Shown: positions 29,072 through 36,742 of the stretch, one piece after another
Layout of the letters: every line of letters begins with the position of its first letter
Position numbering within the stretch: the stretch's first letter is position 1
From: Mesorhizobium denitrificans
GTDB taxonomy: Bacteria > Pseudomonadota > Alphaproteobacteria > Rhizobiales > Rhizobiaceae
DNA length: 64,000 bases
Direction: 5' to 3'
Assembly: GCF_003403035.1 (NCBI RefSeq)
Contig: NZ_QURN01000012.1
Location: 88,301 to 152,300 of the forward strand
Made by a program: the position numbers and the translations under genes
Notes under the pieces: model-generated
Database searches by the model: none
Told to the model about the DNA's origin: nothing
The model's input: the letters and a program-made list of their open reading frames with translations, nothing else

Positions 29072-29524
29072 ATGGCCGGACTCTATCTTGAAGAATTTAC
29101 TGCCGGACGCGTGTTCAAACACCAACTGACCAAGACCGTGACCGAGAGCGACAACATGTTTTTCTCGGTGATGACGCTGAACCCGCAGCCGCTTCACATT
29201 GATTTTGACTTCGCGTCAAAGACCGAATGGGGCAAGCCGTTGGTCAACTCGCTTTTCACACTCGGCCTTATGATCGGCATTTCCGTGCATGACACGACGC
29301 TGGGCACCACAATTGGTAACCTCGGCATGACGGAAACGGTGTTCCCTCACCCCGTTTTTCACGGCGATACGATCCGCGTTGAAACCGAGGTGAAATCAGT
29401 GCGGGAATCGAAATCGAAGAATGATCGCGGCATCGTGGAATTCGAACACCGCGCTTATAATCAGCACGGCGAACTCGTAGCTAAAACCACGCGGCAGGCC
29501 ATGCTGAGAAAGAAGCCTTCCTGA
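29072..29524 (+). CDS. MaoC-like hot-dog fold acyl-CoA hydratase
   Basis: Predicted (R)-specific enoyl-CoA hydratase or related acyl-CoA hydratase. The 150-residue single hot-dog domain carries the hydratase motif region TLNPQPLHIDFDFA, whose Asp/Asn and His fit the MaoC active site. It continues with GKPLVNSLFTLGLMIGISVHD and VFPHPVFHGDTIRVETEV. GGGAGGA precedes the ATG. Its TGA overlaps the start of the CitE-like lyase gene by one base (TGATG), so the two are translationally coupled and probably act on the same acyl-CoA. The substrate is not known; mesaconyl-CoA hydratases of the ethylmalonyl-CoA pathway are related but roughly twice this size. Confidence 0.88.
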   Translation: MAGLYLEEFTAGRVFKHQLTKTVTESDNMFFSVMTLNPQPLHIDFDFASKTEWGKPLVNSLFTLGLMIGISVHDTTLGTTIGNLGMTETVFPHPVFHGDTIRVETEVKSVRESKSKNDRGIVEFEHRAYNQHGELVAKTTRQAMLRKKPS

Positions 29525-30399
29525 TGCGTTCGCTGTTATTCGTACCGGGAGATTCGGAGAAGAAGCTCGCCAAGGGCTTCGCGTCTGCGACAGATGTCAT
29601 CATCGTTGACCTCGAAGATTCTGTTTCGCTCGCCAATAAGGAAGCGGCGCGCGCCATCGCGGCTGCATTCATTACCGCCGAACGACACACGACGCGCGCC
29701 CAGATATTCGTCCGAGTCAACGACCTTTCGACCGGCTTGACCGACAAGGATCTTGCGGCGCTGGTTTCGGTGCGGCCCGATGGCATCATGTTGCCCAAGT
29801 CGAACAGCGGAAAAGATGTCCAGCGTTTGGCCGCAATGCTCCGCGTTCATGAAGCGGAAGCCGGATTGGGGGACGGTGACACCCGCATTCTTCCGCTTAT
29901 CACAGAGACTCCAGCAGGTGTTTTCACCGGCGGAACTTACGCCAATTGCAGCCCGCGCCTTGCCGGTCTGACCTGGGGCGCTGAAGATCTGTCTGCCGCA
30001 CTCGGCGCGCGCACCGCACGGGATGCGACGGGGCGCTATACGGATGCGTTTCGGCTCGCTCGCGCCGTTACGTTGCTTGCGGCAGCGGCGGCGGACATTC
30101 CCGCCGTCGATACGGTTTTCCCTAATTTCCGCGATATGGCAGGCTTCGAAGCAGAATGCACTGAGGCCGAGCGTGACGGCTTCACTGCGAAAATGGCGAT
30201 CCATCCAGATCAGGTGCCGATAATCAACGCCGCTTTCACACCTTCAGCAGAAGCGCTGGAGCGCGCCCGCGCGATTGTGCAGGCGTTCGCTGATGCGGGC
30301 AATCCCGGCGTTGTGGCCGTAGAAGGCAAAATGTACGATCGACCGCATTTGAGGCTGGCCGAAAGACTGATAGCACGCGCTTCCAGCGTGGCCGGCTGA
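29524..30399 (+). CDS. HpcH/HpaI aldolase / citrate lyase beta-like (CitE-like) protein
   Basis: TIM-barrel lyase of the CitE family, which cleaves or forms CoA esters such as malyl-CoA, citramalyl-CoA or beta-methylmalyl-CoA with magnesium. The 291-residue product starts MRSLLFVPGDSEKK, the CitE signature. It has DVIIVDLEDSV with the substrate/metal acidic cluster, FVRVND, GIMLPK, LITETPAGVF (metal Glu), WGAEDLSAALG and KMAIHPDQVPIIN. It is coupled to the MaoC gene by a one-base overlap. The natural substrate is unknown; the hydratase + lyase pair suggests hydration of an unsaturated dicarboxyl-CoA followed by cleavage. Its stop codon directly abuts the stop of the convergent flavin reductase gene. 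Confidence 0.9.
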   Translation: MRSLLFVPGDSEKKLAKGFASATDVIIVDLEDSVSLANKEAARAIAAAFITAERHTTRAQIFVRVNDLSTGLTDKDLAALVSVRPDGIMLPKSNSGKDVQRLAAMLRVHEAEAGLGDGDTRILPLITETPAGVFTGGTYANCSPRLAGLTWGAEDLSAALGARTARDATGRYTDAFRLARAVTLLAAAAADIPAVDTVFPNFRDMAGFEAECTEAERDGFTAKMAIHPDQVPIINAAFTPSAEALERARAIVQAFADAGNPGVVAVEGKMYDRPHLRLAERLIARASSVAG

Positions 30400-31005
30400 T
30401 CAATCTTCCCAGCGTGGGCGCCGCATTGAAAAAACGTCGTCCACCGTTGCGAAATCCATATAGCCCAGGCGACTTACATTGCCCGCTTTCACCGTGTCGA
30501 ACAGTCCGTCCTTGAGATAGGCGTCGGAAATATAGACGCCCACGACCTGCCCGATCACCACAATCGCGTCCGTAGCGTTGCCGTTCAAATCACGGGGACG
30601 CAGCACTTCCGTGACCTTGCATTCCAGCGCAGCAGGCGCTTCCGCCACACGCGGCGGACGCACGAGACGCGAGGGCGCTGTTTCCAGTTCGGCGTAGTCG
30701 AACTCACTAACCCCACGCGGAGCGTTGACGGAACTCGCATTCATCTTGCGCGCGAGTTCGCGCCCAACGAGATTGGCGACAAACTCGCCGGTATCCTGTG
30801 CTGCGGTGGCGCTGTCCTTTGAACCATCAGACGAAAACCACACCAGCGGCGGATTGCCGCTAAGTGCGTTGAAATAAGAATACGGCGCAAGATTGAGCGC
30901 GCCGTCACGGCTCAGCGTGGATATCCAGCCAATCGGGCGCGGGGAAACGATAGCCTTGAAGGGATCGTGCGGCAGCCCATGACCAGCAGACGGTTCGTAA
31001 AACAT
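30400..31005 (-). CDS. Flavin reductase-like domain protein (FMN-binding split barrel)
   Basis: Predicted FMN-binding oxidoreductase of the flavin reductase-like family. The 201-residue product has the family pattern AIVSPRPIGWISTLSRDGALNLAPYS (residues about 18-43), then NPPLVWFSSDGSKDS. It ends with a C-terminal part containing VVIGQVVGVYISD. The physiological electron acceptor is not known. It follows the nitroreductase gene on the same strand after 15 nt, so the two flavoproteins are probably co-transcribed. Its TGA and the TGA of the convergent CitE-like gene together form the palindrome TGATCA with no base between them. Confidence 0.9.
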   Translation of the reverse strand: MFYEPSAGHGLPHDPFKAIVSPRPIGWISTLSRDGALNLAPYSYFNALSGNPPLVWFSSDGSKDSATAAQDTGEFVANLVGRELARKMNASSVNAPRGVSEFDYAELETAPSRLVRPPRVAEAPAALECKVTEVLRPRDLNGNATDAIVVIGQVVGVYISDAYLKDGLFDTVKAGNVSRLGYMDFATVDDVFSMRRPRWED

Positions 31006-31020
31006 AGAGCGTTTCCCGAA

Positions 31021-31605
31021 TTATCCCTTCCAAGGGCCTGAATAATCAGAATAAAGCGTAGTGGAATCGGCGCGTGGTCGTTCAACGGCTTTGCCGTCAT
31101 AAGTGCCGATATGCACAAAACCGATCACGCGCTCGTCCGGCGCCAGTCCCAATATTGCGCGGCCTTCTTCGGTATCGGAATACCAATTCGTGATCCAGTT
31201 GGCGCCAAACCCCATCGCGCTCGCGCCGTTCAGCAGGTTCATCGCCGCAGCGCCGCCGGACAAGAACATTTCCCATTGCGGAATTTTGGGATTTTCTTTC
31301 GGCGCAAAAACAACGCCGATCACCACCGGCGCACGAGAAAACCGCGTCAATTCCTGATTGCGCCGCCCCTCGGACAACGGTCCTTCGCGTTTTTCCGCAA
31401 GCTCGGCCAGCTTCTCGCCGATCTCGTGCCGCGCCCTTCCGCGATAGACGATGAAGCGCCAGGGGGCCAGCCGGCCATGATCCGGCACGCGCGATGCGAT
31501 GCGGATCAGGGTCGAGATTGCGGCATCATCCGGCCCCGGCTCGTGCATTTCCTGAATAGGCGGCGAGGAACGCGTGAGCAGAAAATCAATTACATCTTTT
31601 TTCAA
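31021..31605 (-). CDS. Nitroreductase family protein (YdjA-like), TTG start proposed
   Basis: FMN-dependent oxidoreductase of the small nitroreductase family. With the proposed start the product is 194 residues, close to the usual 180-200. Motifs include RIASRVPDHGRLAPWRFIVY near the N-terminus, SRAPVVIGVV, GGAAAMNLLNGASAMGFGANWITNW (FMN-binding and dimer interface) and GFVHIGTY near the end. I choose TTG at 31605 because GGGAG lies 9-13 nt upstream and the family N-terminus (KKDVIDFLLTRSS) starts there. An ATG at 31677 in the same frame would add 24 unrelated residues and has no good ribosome-binding site. It is divergent from the three-repeat periplasmic protein gene. Confidence 0.88.
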   Translation of the reverse strand: MKKDVIDFLLTRSSPPIQEMHEPGPDDAAISTLIRIASRVPDHGRLAPWRFIVYRGRARHEIGEKLAELAEKREGPLSEGRRNQELTRFSRAPVVIGVVFAPKENPKIPQWEMFLSGGAAAMNLLNGASAMGFGANWITNWYSDTEEGRAILGLAPDERVIGFVHIGTYDGKAVERPRADSTTLYSDYSGPWKG

Positions 31606-31700
31606 GGGTATACTCCCGGAAAGCTTCAGGTCCGGCTGGCTTTCAGCTTGGCTGGAAATCGGCCATGAAATTGCCATCGCGACTCGCTTGATGGCAAGCT

Positions 31701-32684
31701 ATGTATGAGGGGATGAAACGTCAATTTGCACTTATTTCGATTCTGTCTGCGCTGGCTCTGCCCGCCGCAGCGCAGGATTTTAGTGCGCCCGGCATGCCGG
31801 ACCCAGCGCTGCCGAACATTTCCGGAGCCGCCCTTCCCGGCATCTCGGGCTATGCCCCTGCCGCGCCGAAAGGCCCACTTTCGCGCGTTGCAAATGTTTC
31901 GCTGAGCCTGAAAGCGAAGCTGACGGACAATGGCGAAGACCTCACGCGCGGACTGACATGGCGGGTTTTCCGCCCTGATCCGGGACCCGACGGCAAGCTG
32001 CCGCTGGTCGCGTCATCGCAAGGCGGCAGCGCCACTTTCGAACTGGTGCCGGGCAGCTATCTGGTGCACGCCGCCTTTGGCCGAGCTGGCGCAACCAAGC
32101 GCATAACGCTGCGCAAAGACGCCGCGACGGAAGTTGTGGTGCTGGATGCTGGCGGATTGAAGCTCAATGCAGTCGGGCCCGGCGGCAAGCAGGTTCACGC
32201 GGAAAAGCTGCGCTTTTCGATCTACGAAGCGAAACAGGATGCTAACGGCGATCGCCCTCTTGTCGCTAAGGATATAAAGCCGAACTCTGTCGTGCGGCTC
32301 AATGCGGGCATGTATCACGTCGTTTCCACTTATGGCGCGATCAACGCTGTGGTGCGGTCTGATATTCGTGTGGAAGCCGGCAAGCTCACCGAAGCTGCTG
32401 TCGAACATTCAGCAGGCGAAATAACGCTTAAGCTCGTTCGCGAAGCCGGTGGCGAGGCGCTGGCCGACACGAGTTGGTCGATACTGACCGAGTCGGGCGA
32501 TCCCGTTACCGAAAAAGTCGGCCCCTACGCGTCCATGGTGCTGGCAAACGGCAATTACACGGTCATTGCCAAGAATCGCGACCACATTTACCAGCGCAAC
32601 ATTACCGTCGAAGGCGGAATTGATGCCGAGCTGGAAGTGTTGGCGAATGAACAGTCCGAAATCGATCCCGGTGATGGCGAATGA
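31701..32684 (+). CDS. Exported protein with three tandem beta-sandwich-like repeats, function unknown
   Basis: I do not recognise a named function. The 327-residue product has a signal peptide (MKRQFALISILSALALPAAAQ, first five residues optional; a second ATG at 31713 starts this core) and a Pro/Gly/Ala-rich spacer (about 25-60). Three homologous modules of about 80-90 residues follow (about 62-150, 151-240, 241-318). Each module has a strand such as LSLKA, LKLNA or ITLKL, then a core with RVF, SIYEA or SILTE. Each then has the turn motif xxGxYxV (VPGSYLVHAAFG, NAGMYHVVSTYG, ANGNYTVIAKN). The pattern resembles PEGA or carboxypeptidase-regulatory-like folds, suggesting a periplasmic binding or envelope-support role. 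It is convergent with the OmpA-like lipoprotein gene (6-nt gap). Confidence 0.8.
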   Translation: MYEGMKRQFALISILSALALPAAAQDFSAPGMPDPALPNISGAALPGISGYAPAAPKGPLSRVANVSLSLKAKLTDNGEDLTRGLTWRVFRPDPGPDGKLPLVASSQGGSATFELVPGSYLVHAAFGRAGATKRITLRKDAATEVVVLDAGGLKLNAVGPGGKQVHAEKLRFSIYEAKQDANGDRPLVAKDIKPNSVVRLNAGMYHVVSTYGAINAVVRSDIRVEAGKLTEAAVEHSAGEITLKLVREAGGEALADTSWSILTESGDPVTEKVGPYASMVLANGNYTVIAKNRDHIYQRNITVEGGIDAELEVLANEQSEIDPGDGE

Positions 32685-32690
32685 CGTCGC

Positions 32691-33329
32691 CTATCGCTTT
32701 TTGATTGGCGAGATCTGAATTTCTATCCGCCTGTCCGCCACATTTCCGTCAGCCCCGGCCGGTCTGGAACTTCCAAAGCCTGTCACTGAAAGTCTGCGCG
32801 CATCCACACCCTGCGATGCAAGATGGCGCGCAACCGCAAGCGCTCGCTGCTGCGTTAAATCGAGATTCTTCTTTTCATCACCGCCGCTGTCGGTGTGTCC
32901 GTAAACATCTATTGTAGTGCGTTCATTCTTCTTGAGAACCGCCGCAATGCCGTTCAGTTCGTTGAGCGAGCTACGCTTGAGCGTGCTTTTGTTGGTGTCA
33001 AACAATTCGGCCGTTGGCATTGTGACGACCAGTTGGTCGCCAGCGCGCGAAATCGTCGCCGGCTTGCCATCCAATTGCTTACGCAATTCCTGATCTTGCC
33101 GGTCCATATATGGGTCTGTTTCAGCCTTCCCAACCGCATCAACCCCGGCATCGATGAGCTGACTGTCGCGCTGCTCGCGGTCGCGCCCGACAAGACCCGT
33201 CAGCGAGTCCCAACCTTTCCCGATGAAGGAGCGATCATCGACGCCCGCACCCCCGCCAGACACGCAGCCCGCGAGAGCCAGGCTCGCAAAAACGAATAGA
33301 ACGGAAACCGGGCGTTCCAACCCACGCAT
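32691..33329 (-). CDS. OmpA-family outer-membrane lipoprotein (Pal/YiaD-like)
   Basis: Predicted lipoprotein that holds the outer membrane to peptidoglycan. The 212-residue product starts MRGLERPVSVLFVFASLALAGC: a short signal ending in the lipobox LAGC, so Cys22 would be lipidated. The C-terminal OmpA domain (about 95-212) carries YGHTDSGGDEKKNLDLTQQRA with the conserved Asp and Arg for diaminopimelate binding, then DARRLSVTGFGSSRP and ADRRIEIQI. The start at 33329 is used because the lipobox signal begins there; 48 upstream in-frame codons are unlike any export signal. A short region (about 28-70) lacks known homology. It is divergent from the PLP-enzyme gene and faces the three-repeat protein tail to tail. 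Confidence 0.92.
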   Translation of the reverse strand: MRGLERPVSVLFVFASLALAGCVSGGGAGVDDRSFIGKGWDSLTGLVGRDREQRDSQLIDAGVDAVGKAETDPYMDRQDQELRKQLDGKPATISRAGDQLVVTMPTAELFDTNKSTLKRSSLNELNGIAAVLKKNERTTIDVYGHTDSGGDEKKNLDLTQQRALAVARHLASQGVDARRLSVTGFGSSRPAGADGNVADRRIEIQISPIKKR

Positions 33330-33449
33330 TATGCATTTTCCCCGATTTTGGCTCTCAAACGTGAGAAATTCCTCGGCCAGCAACCTAAACCGTTGAAGAC
33401 GAGTGTCAAACGATGCAATTGATCGCTGGTGCGGTATGAGGGATGAGAC

Positions 33450-34574
33450 GTGAGAAAACGGCAAGCTGCCCAAGCAGAATCTTTGCGTCGAGAATGGATC
33501 GATGAGGCCATCGCGCGCATCGCGGCCGATTCTCTAAGATCTGCCGACACGCATCTTTGGAAGCTGCCATTGCCTGCGCTCGCAGGCATCGACATCTATC
33601 TGAAAGACGAGTCAACCCACCCCACGGGAAGCCTCAAACACCGGCTGGCGCGCTCGCTTTTCCTCTACGGGCTCTGCAATGGGCTGATACGCGAAGGCAG
33701 CGCTGTCGTCGAAGCGTCGTCGGGCTCGACCGCCGTTTCCGAGGCCTATTTTGCGCGCATGATTGGCGTTCCATTCTACGCGGTCATGCCGCGCACGACC
33801 TCAAAGGAAAAGATTGCAGCAATCGAACACCAAGGCGGCAATTGCCACTTCATCGATGACGGCCGGAGGCTTTACGCAGAGGCCGCCGAACTCGCCGAAC
33901 GGCTGGGCGGGCACTACATCGACCAATTTACCTTTGCCGAACGCGCAACGGATTGGCGCGGGAACAACAACATCGCGGAATCCATATTCGAACAGATGCG
34001 CGCCGAGGCGCACCCGGTTCCGGCATGGATTGTGATGAGCGCTGGAACAGGCGGCACCAGCGCCACGATTGGCCGCTTTATCCGCTACAAGCGCCATGCG
34101 ACGCGGCTGTCCGTCGTGGACGTCGAGTTTTCCGCGTTCTTCGACGGATATGCGAAAGGCGACAGCACCTGCTCCTGCGAACGCTCAACGCGCATCGAAG
34201 GCATTGGTCGCCCGCGCGTGGAACCATCATTCGTACCCGGCGTCATCGACCACATGGCTCGCGTGCCGGATGCGGTGTCGCTCGCCGCCATGCGCGTCCT
34301 TTCCCGATTGCTTGGACGGCGCGTCGGAGGCTCGACGGGCACCAATTTCGCCGGCGTCTGCCTCAAGGCCGCACAGATGCGGGAGCGCGGCGAAAAGGGT
34401 TCAATTGTCTCGCTGATCTGCGATTCCGGTGAACGCTACGCCAACACCTATCACAATGACGATTGGCGAGCGGCTAATGACCTGAATACCAGCGAGTATG
34501 AGCAGCGTTTTGAAAGATTCCTCGCCGGCGGCCCGTTCTCATTTGAGTTCGAGGAAGCCAGCAACCCGCATTGA
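33450..34574 (+). CDS. PLP-dependent cysteine synthase-family enzyme
   Basis: Fold-type II PLP enzyme related to O-acetylserine sulfhydrylase and cystathionine beta-synthase. The 374-residue product has the cofactor lysine Lys63 in HPTGSLKHR, the substrate loop [13 protein letters not shown] and the phosphate-binding [14 protein letters not shown]. These are variants of the usual NPxxSxKDR, SGNTG and GTGGT motifs. [22 protein letters not shown] segment lies in the C-terminal half. The start is GTG at 33450 with GAGG about 9 nt upstream. The odd substrate loop means that cysteine synthase activity should not be assumed; desulfhydrase or beta-replacement roles are possible. The sugar dehydrogenase gene follows after 13 nt on the same strand. 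Confidence 0.87.
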   Translation: MRKRQAAQAESLRREWIDEAIARIAADSLRSADTHLWKLPLPALAGIDIYLKDESTHPTGSLKHRLARSLFLYGLCNGLIREGSAVVEASSGSTAVSEAYFARMIGVPFYAVMPRTTSKEKIAAIEHQGGNCHFIDDGRRLYAEAAELAERLGGHYIDQFTFAERATDWRGNNNIAESIFEQMRAEAHPVPAWIVMSAGTGGTSATIGRFIRYKRHATRLSVVDVEFSAFFDGYAKGDSTCSCERSTRIEGIGRPRVEPSFVPGVIDHMARVPDAVSLAAMRVLSRLLGRRVGGSTGTNFAGVCLKAAQMRERGEKGSIVSLICDSGERYANTYHNDDWRAANDLNTSEYEQRFERFLAGGPFSFEFEEASNPH

Positions 34575-34587
34575 AACAGGATAAAGC

Positions 34588-35511
34588 ATGAAGCCCATCA
34601 AAATTGGCATTGTTGGCGTTGGCAAGATTGTCCGCGACCAGCATCTCCCGGCGCTGGCCGGCAACGGTGATTTCGAACTCGTGTGCGCGGCGAGCCGCAA
34701 CGCTTCCATCGATGGCATTGCGAACTTCGCGACCATCGAATCCATGCTCGAAGGCGTTGCCGATCTGGACGCGGTGTCGCTGTGCATGCCGCCGCAATAT
34801 CGCTACGACGCTGCGCGCAAGGCGCTCGAGGCGGGCAAGCATGTATTTATGGAAAAGCCGCCTGGCGCGACCGTGCGCGAAGTTGAGGACCTGATTGACC
34901 TCGCGGAGCAAAAGGGCGTTTCGCTTTTTGCAAGCTGGCACTCTCGTTACGCGCCCGCGGTGGAGGCCGCCAAGGAATTTCTCGCGGCAACGCGCATTCG
35001 CTCGGCTCGCATCGTCTGGAAAGAAGACGTGCGCCGCTGGCATCCCAACCAAGACTGGATATGGCAGGCTGGCGGGTTGGGCGTCTTTGATCCCGGCATC
35101 AACGCACTCTCCATCGCCACGCATATCTTGTCGCCAATGTATGTGACGAAGGCTGCGCTTCAGTTTCCAGCAAACAAAGATGCACCTGTCGCAGCAGAGA
35201 TCGATTTCAGAACAGCGCAGGGCACGCCTGTTAAGATGGAACTCGACTGGCTCCAGACCGGGCCGCAAAGCTGGGACATTCACGCAGATACAGACGCGGG
35301 CGAAATGGTGCTGTCGTCAGGTGGCGCGAAGCTTGCCATCAATGGCGAGGCCGTGCACGAACAGCCGGAGCGCGAATATCCTGCGCTTTACGAGCGGTTC
35401 GCCCAGATAATCCGCGACGACCATTCCGACGTAGACCTCGCACCGCTGCAGCATGTAGCTGATGCATTCATGCTGGGGCGGCGTATCGCCGTCGAGCCAT
35501 TTTACGATTGA
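34588..35511 (+). CDS. Gfo/Idh/MocA oxidoreductase, likely L-arabinose/D-galactose 1-dehydrogenase
   Basis: NAD(P)-dependent sugar dehydrogenase; I recognise close similarity to the Azospirillum L-arabinose 1-dehydrogenase/D-galactose 1-dehydrogenase, the first step of non-phosphorylative pentose/galactose oxidation. The 307-residue product has a Rossmann fold ([17 protein letters not shown], residues 5-21) and EKPPGATV with the catalytic Lys. The diagnostic stretch is [19 protein letters not shown] followed by [29 protein letters not shown] and [14 protein letters not shown] near the end also match the Azospirillum protein from memory. None of the later pathway genes (lactonase, dehydratase) is nearby. 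Its 3' end overlaps the 3' end of the convergent FAD-oxidoreductase gene by 10 bp. Confidence 0.85.
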   Translation: MKPIKIGIVGVGKIVRDQHLPALAGNGDFELVCAASRNASIDGIANFATIESMLEGVADLDAVSLCMPPQYRYDAARKALEAGKHVFMEKPPGATVREVEDLIDLAEQKGVSLFASWHSRYAPAVEAAKEFLAATRIRSARIVWKEDVRRWHPNQDWIWQAGGLGVFDPGINALSIATHILSPMYVTKAALQFPANKDAPVAAEIDFRTAQGTPVKMELDWLQTGPQSWDIHADTDAGEMVLSSGGAKLAINGEAVHEQPEREYPALYERFAQIIRDDHSDVDLAPLQHVADAFMLGRRIAVEPFYD

Positions 35512-36611
35512 AACGCAGTGCGGTTCGCAACCAACTCGGCTATGGCGAGGCTTGATGTGAGGCCGGGCGACTCGACGCCAAACACATTCACCAGATGGGG
35601 TATGCCGTGCGCCTGCTCCGTCTGGATCAGAAAATCGGTCCCCGGCCCACCGGGCCGCTCGATCTTGGGGCGAATACCAGCATAGGCCGGCTGAAGCGAA
35701 TCTTCGGGCAACTCGGGCCAATAGCGCCTGATCGCAGCGTAGAAACTGTCCGCCCGGTGCGGATCGACGCTGTAGTCGATTTCATCGATCCATTCGACAT
35801 CGGGACCGAAGCGCGCCTGCCCGCCCAGATCGAGCGTCAAATGCACGCCTAGCCCGCCCTTTTCCGGCATCGGATAGATCAGGTGCGAAAACGGCGCGCG
35901 GCTCCCAAGCGCATAATAATTTCCCTTGGCGAGGTGCAGCGGCGGAATGAGTTCCGCGGGCATGCCGCGAAGATTGTGAGCAATGCGCTGCGCGCCGAGC
36001 CCTGCAGCATTCACCACAAACCCCGCCTTCAGCGTCATTGGCTCCGCCCCCGCCGCTTCGATAACGATGCCATCCGGCTCGACACTGCCGCCGACAACCG
36101 GCGTTGCCAGTGCCACCATCGCCCCATGCGCCTCCGCATCGCCGAGCAAGGCGCTCATATAGCCGGCACTGTCCACGATACCGGTTGAAGGCGAAAGCAC
36201 AGCGGCAACACAATGCAACGCAGGCTCCATCTCTTTCGCCTGCGCGCGGGTTAACGGCTGCAAATCATGCACGCCATTTGCTGCTGCCTGCGCCTGAATT
36301 GCCCTCAACTTTGAAATTTCATCATCGCTGGTCGCTACCAACAGCTTGCCGCAACGCTGATGCGGGACATCATACTCAGCGCAGAATTGATACAGCAGAT
36401 CGCGGCCCGCAACACACAGGCCGGTCTTGGTCAGACCGGTCGGGTAATAAATACCTGCATGGATAACCTCGCTGGAACGCGAACTGATACCCAGACCGAT
36501 ACCCTGCTCGGCTTCCAGCACCACGACTTCGCGGCCAGCACGCGCAAGCGCTCGCGCCGTCGCCAAACCGACCGCACCGGCGCCAATAACAATGCAATCT
36601 ACTTTTTCCAT
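35502..36611 (-). CDS. FAD-dependent oxidoreductase, L-2-hydroxyglutarate oxidase-like
   Basis: DAO-fold flavoenzyme. The 369-residue product has the FAD-binding GxGxxG motif at residues 10-15 ([15 protein letters not shown]). It has [15 protein letters not shown], a motif shared with LhgO-type L-2-hydroxyglutarate oxidases. Later come [11 protein letters not shown] and the C-terminal [13 protein letters not shown] flavin motif. HAGIYYP and [14 protein letters not shown] place it with LhgO-like proteins rather than sarcosine or glycine oxidase, but the substrate is inferred. The ATG at 36611 is used; 25 upstream in-frame codons do not look like protein. It is directly downstream of the rpoC terminator on the same strand, where most bacteria have rpsL-rpsG-fusA. 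Confidence 0.85.
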   Translation of the reverse strand: MEKVDCIVIGAGAVGLATARALARAGREVVVLEAEQGIGLGISSRSSEVIHAGIYYPTGLTKTGLCVAGRDLLYQFCAEYDVPHQRCGKLLVATSDDEISKLRAIQAQAAANGVHDLQPLTRAQAKEMEPALHCVAAVLSPSTGIVDSAGYMSALLGDAEAHGAMVALATPVVGGSVEPDGIVIEAAGAEPMTLKAGFVVNAAGLGAQRIAHNLRGMPAELIPPLHLAKGNYYALGSRAPFSHLIYPMPEKGGLGVHLTLDLGGQARFGPDVEWIDEIDYSVDPHRADSFYAAIRRYWPELPEDSLQPAYAGIRPKIERPGGPGTDFLIQTEQAHGIPHLVNVFGVESPGLTSSLAIAELVANRTAFQS

Positions 36612-36686
36612 AATCGCTCGAATGCCAGACCACTGGGCGCTCGGTCTAGCACAAAAAAAGTGGATAACCTTTTGAAGTACCCTCAA

Positions 36687-36721
36687 AATGAAAAAGGCCG
36701 CCGGATCGCTCCAGCGGCCTT
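36687..36721 (-). terminator. Intrinsic terminator of rpoBC
   Basis: On the minus strand an 8-bp stem (36714-36721 with 36694-36701) with a three-pair inner helix and a tetraloop is followed by a T-rich run (TTTTTC). It starts 21 nt after the rpoC stop codon and ends the long transcription/translation block. Confidence 0.88.
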
Positions 36722-36742
36722 CTCCAATAGATAGCTTTCCGA

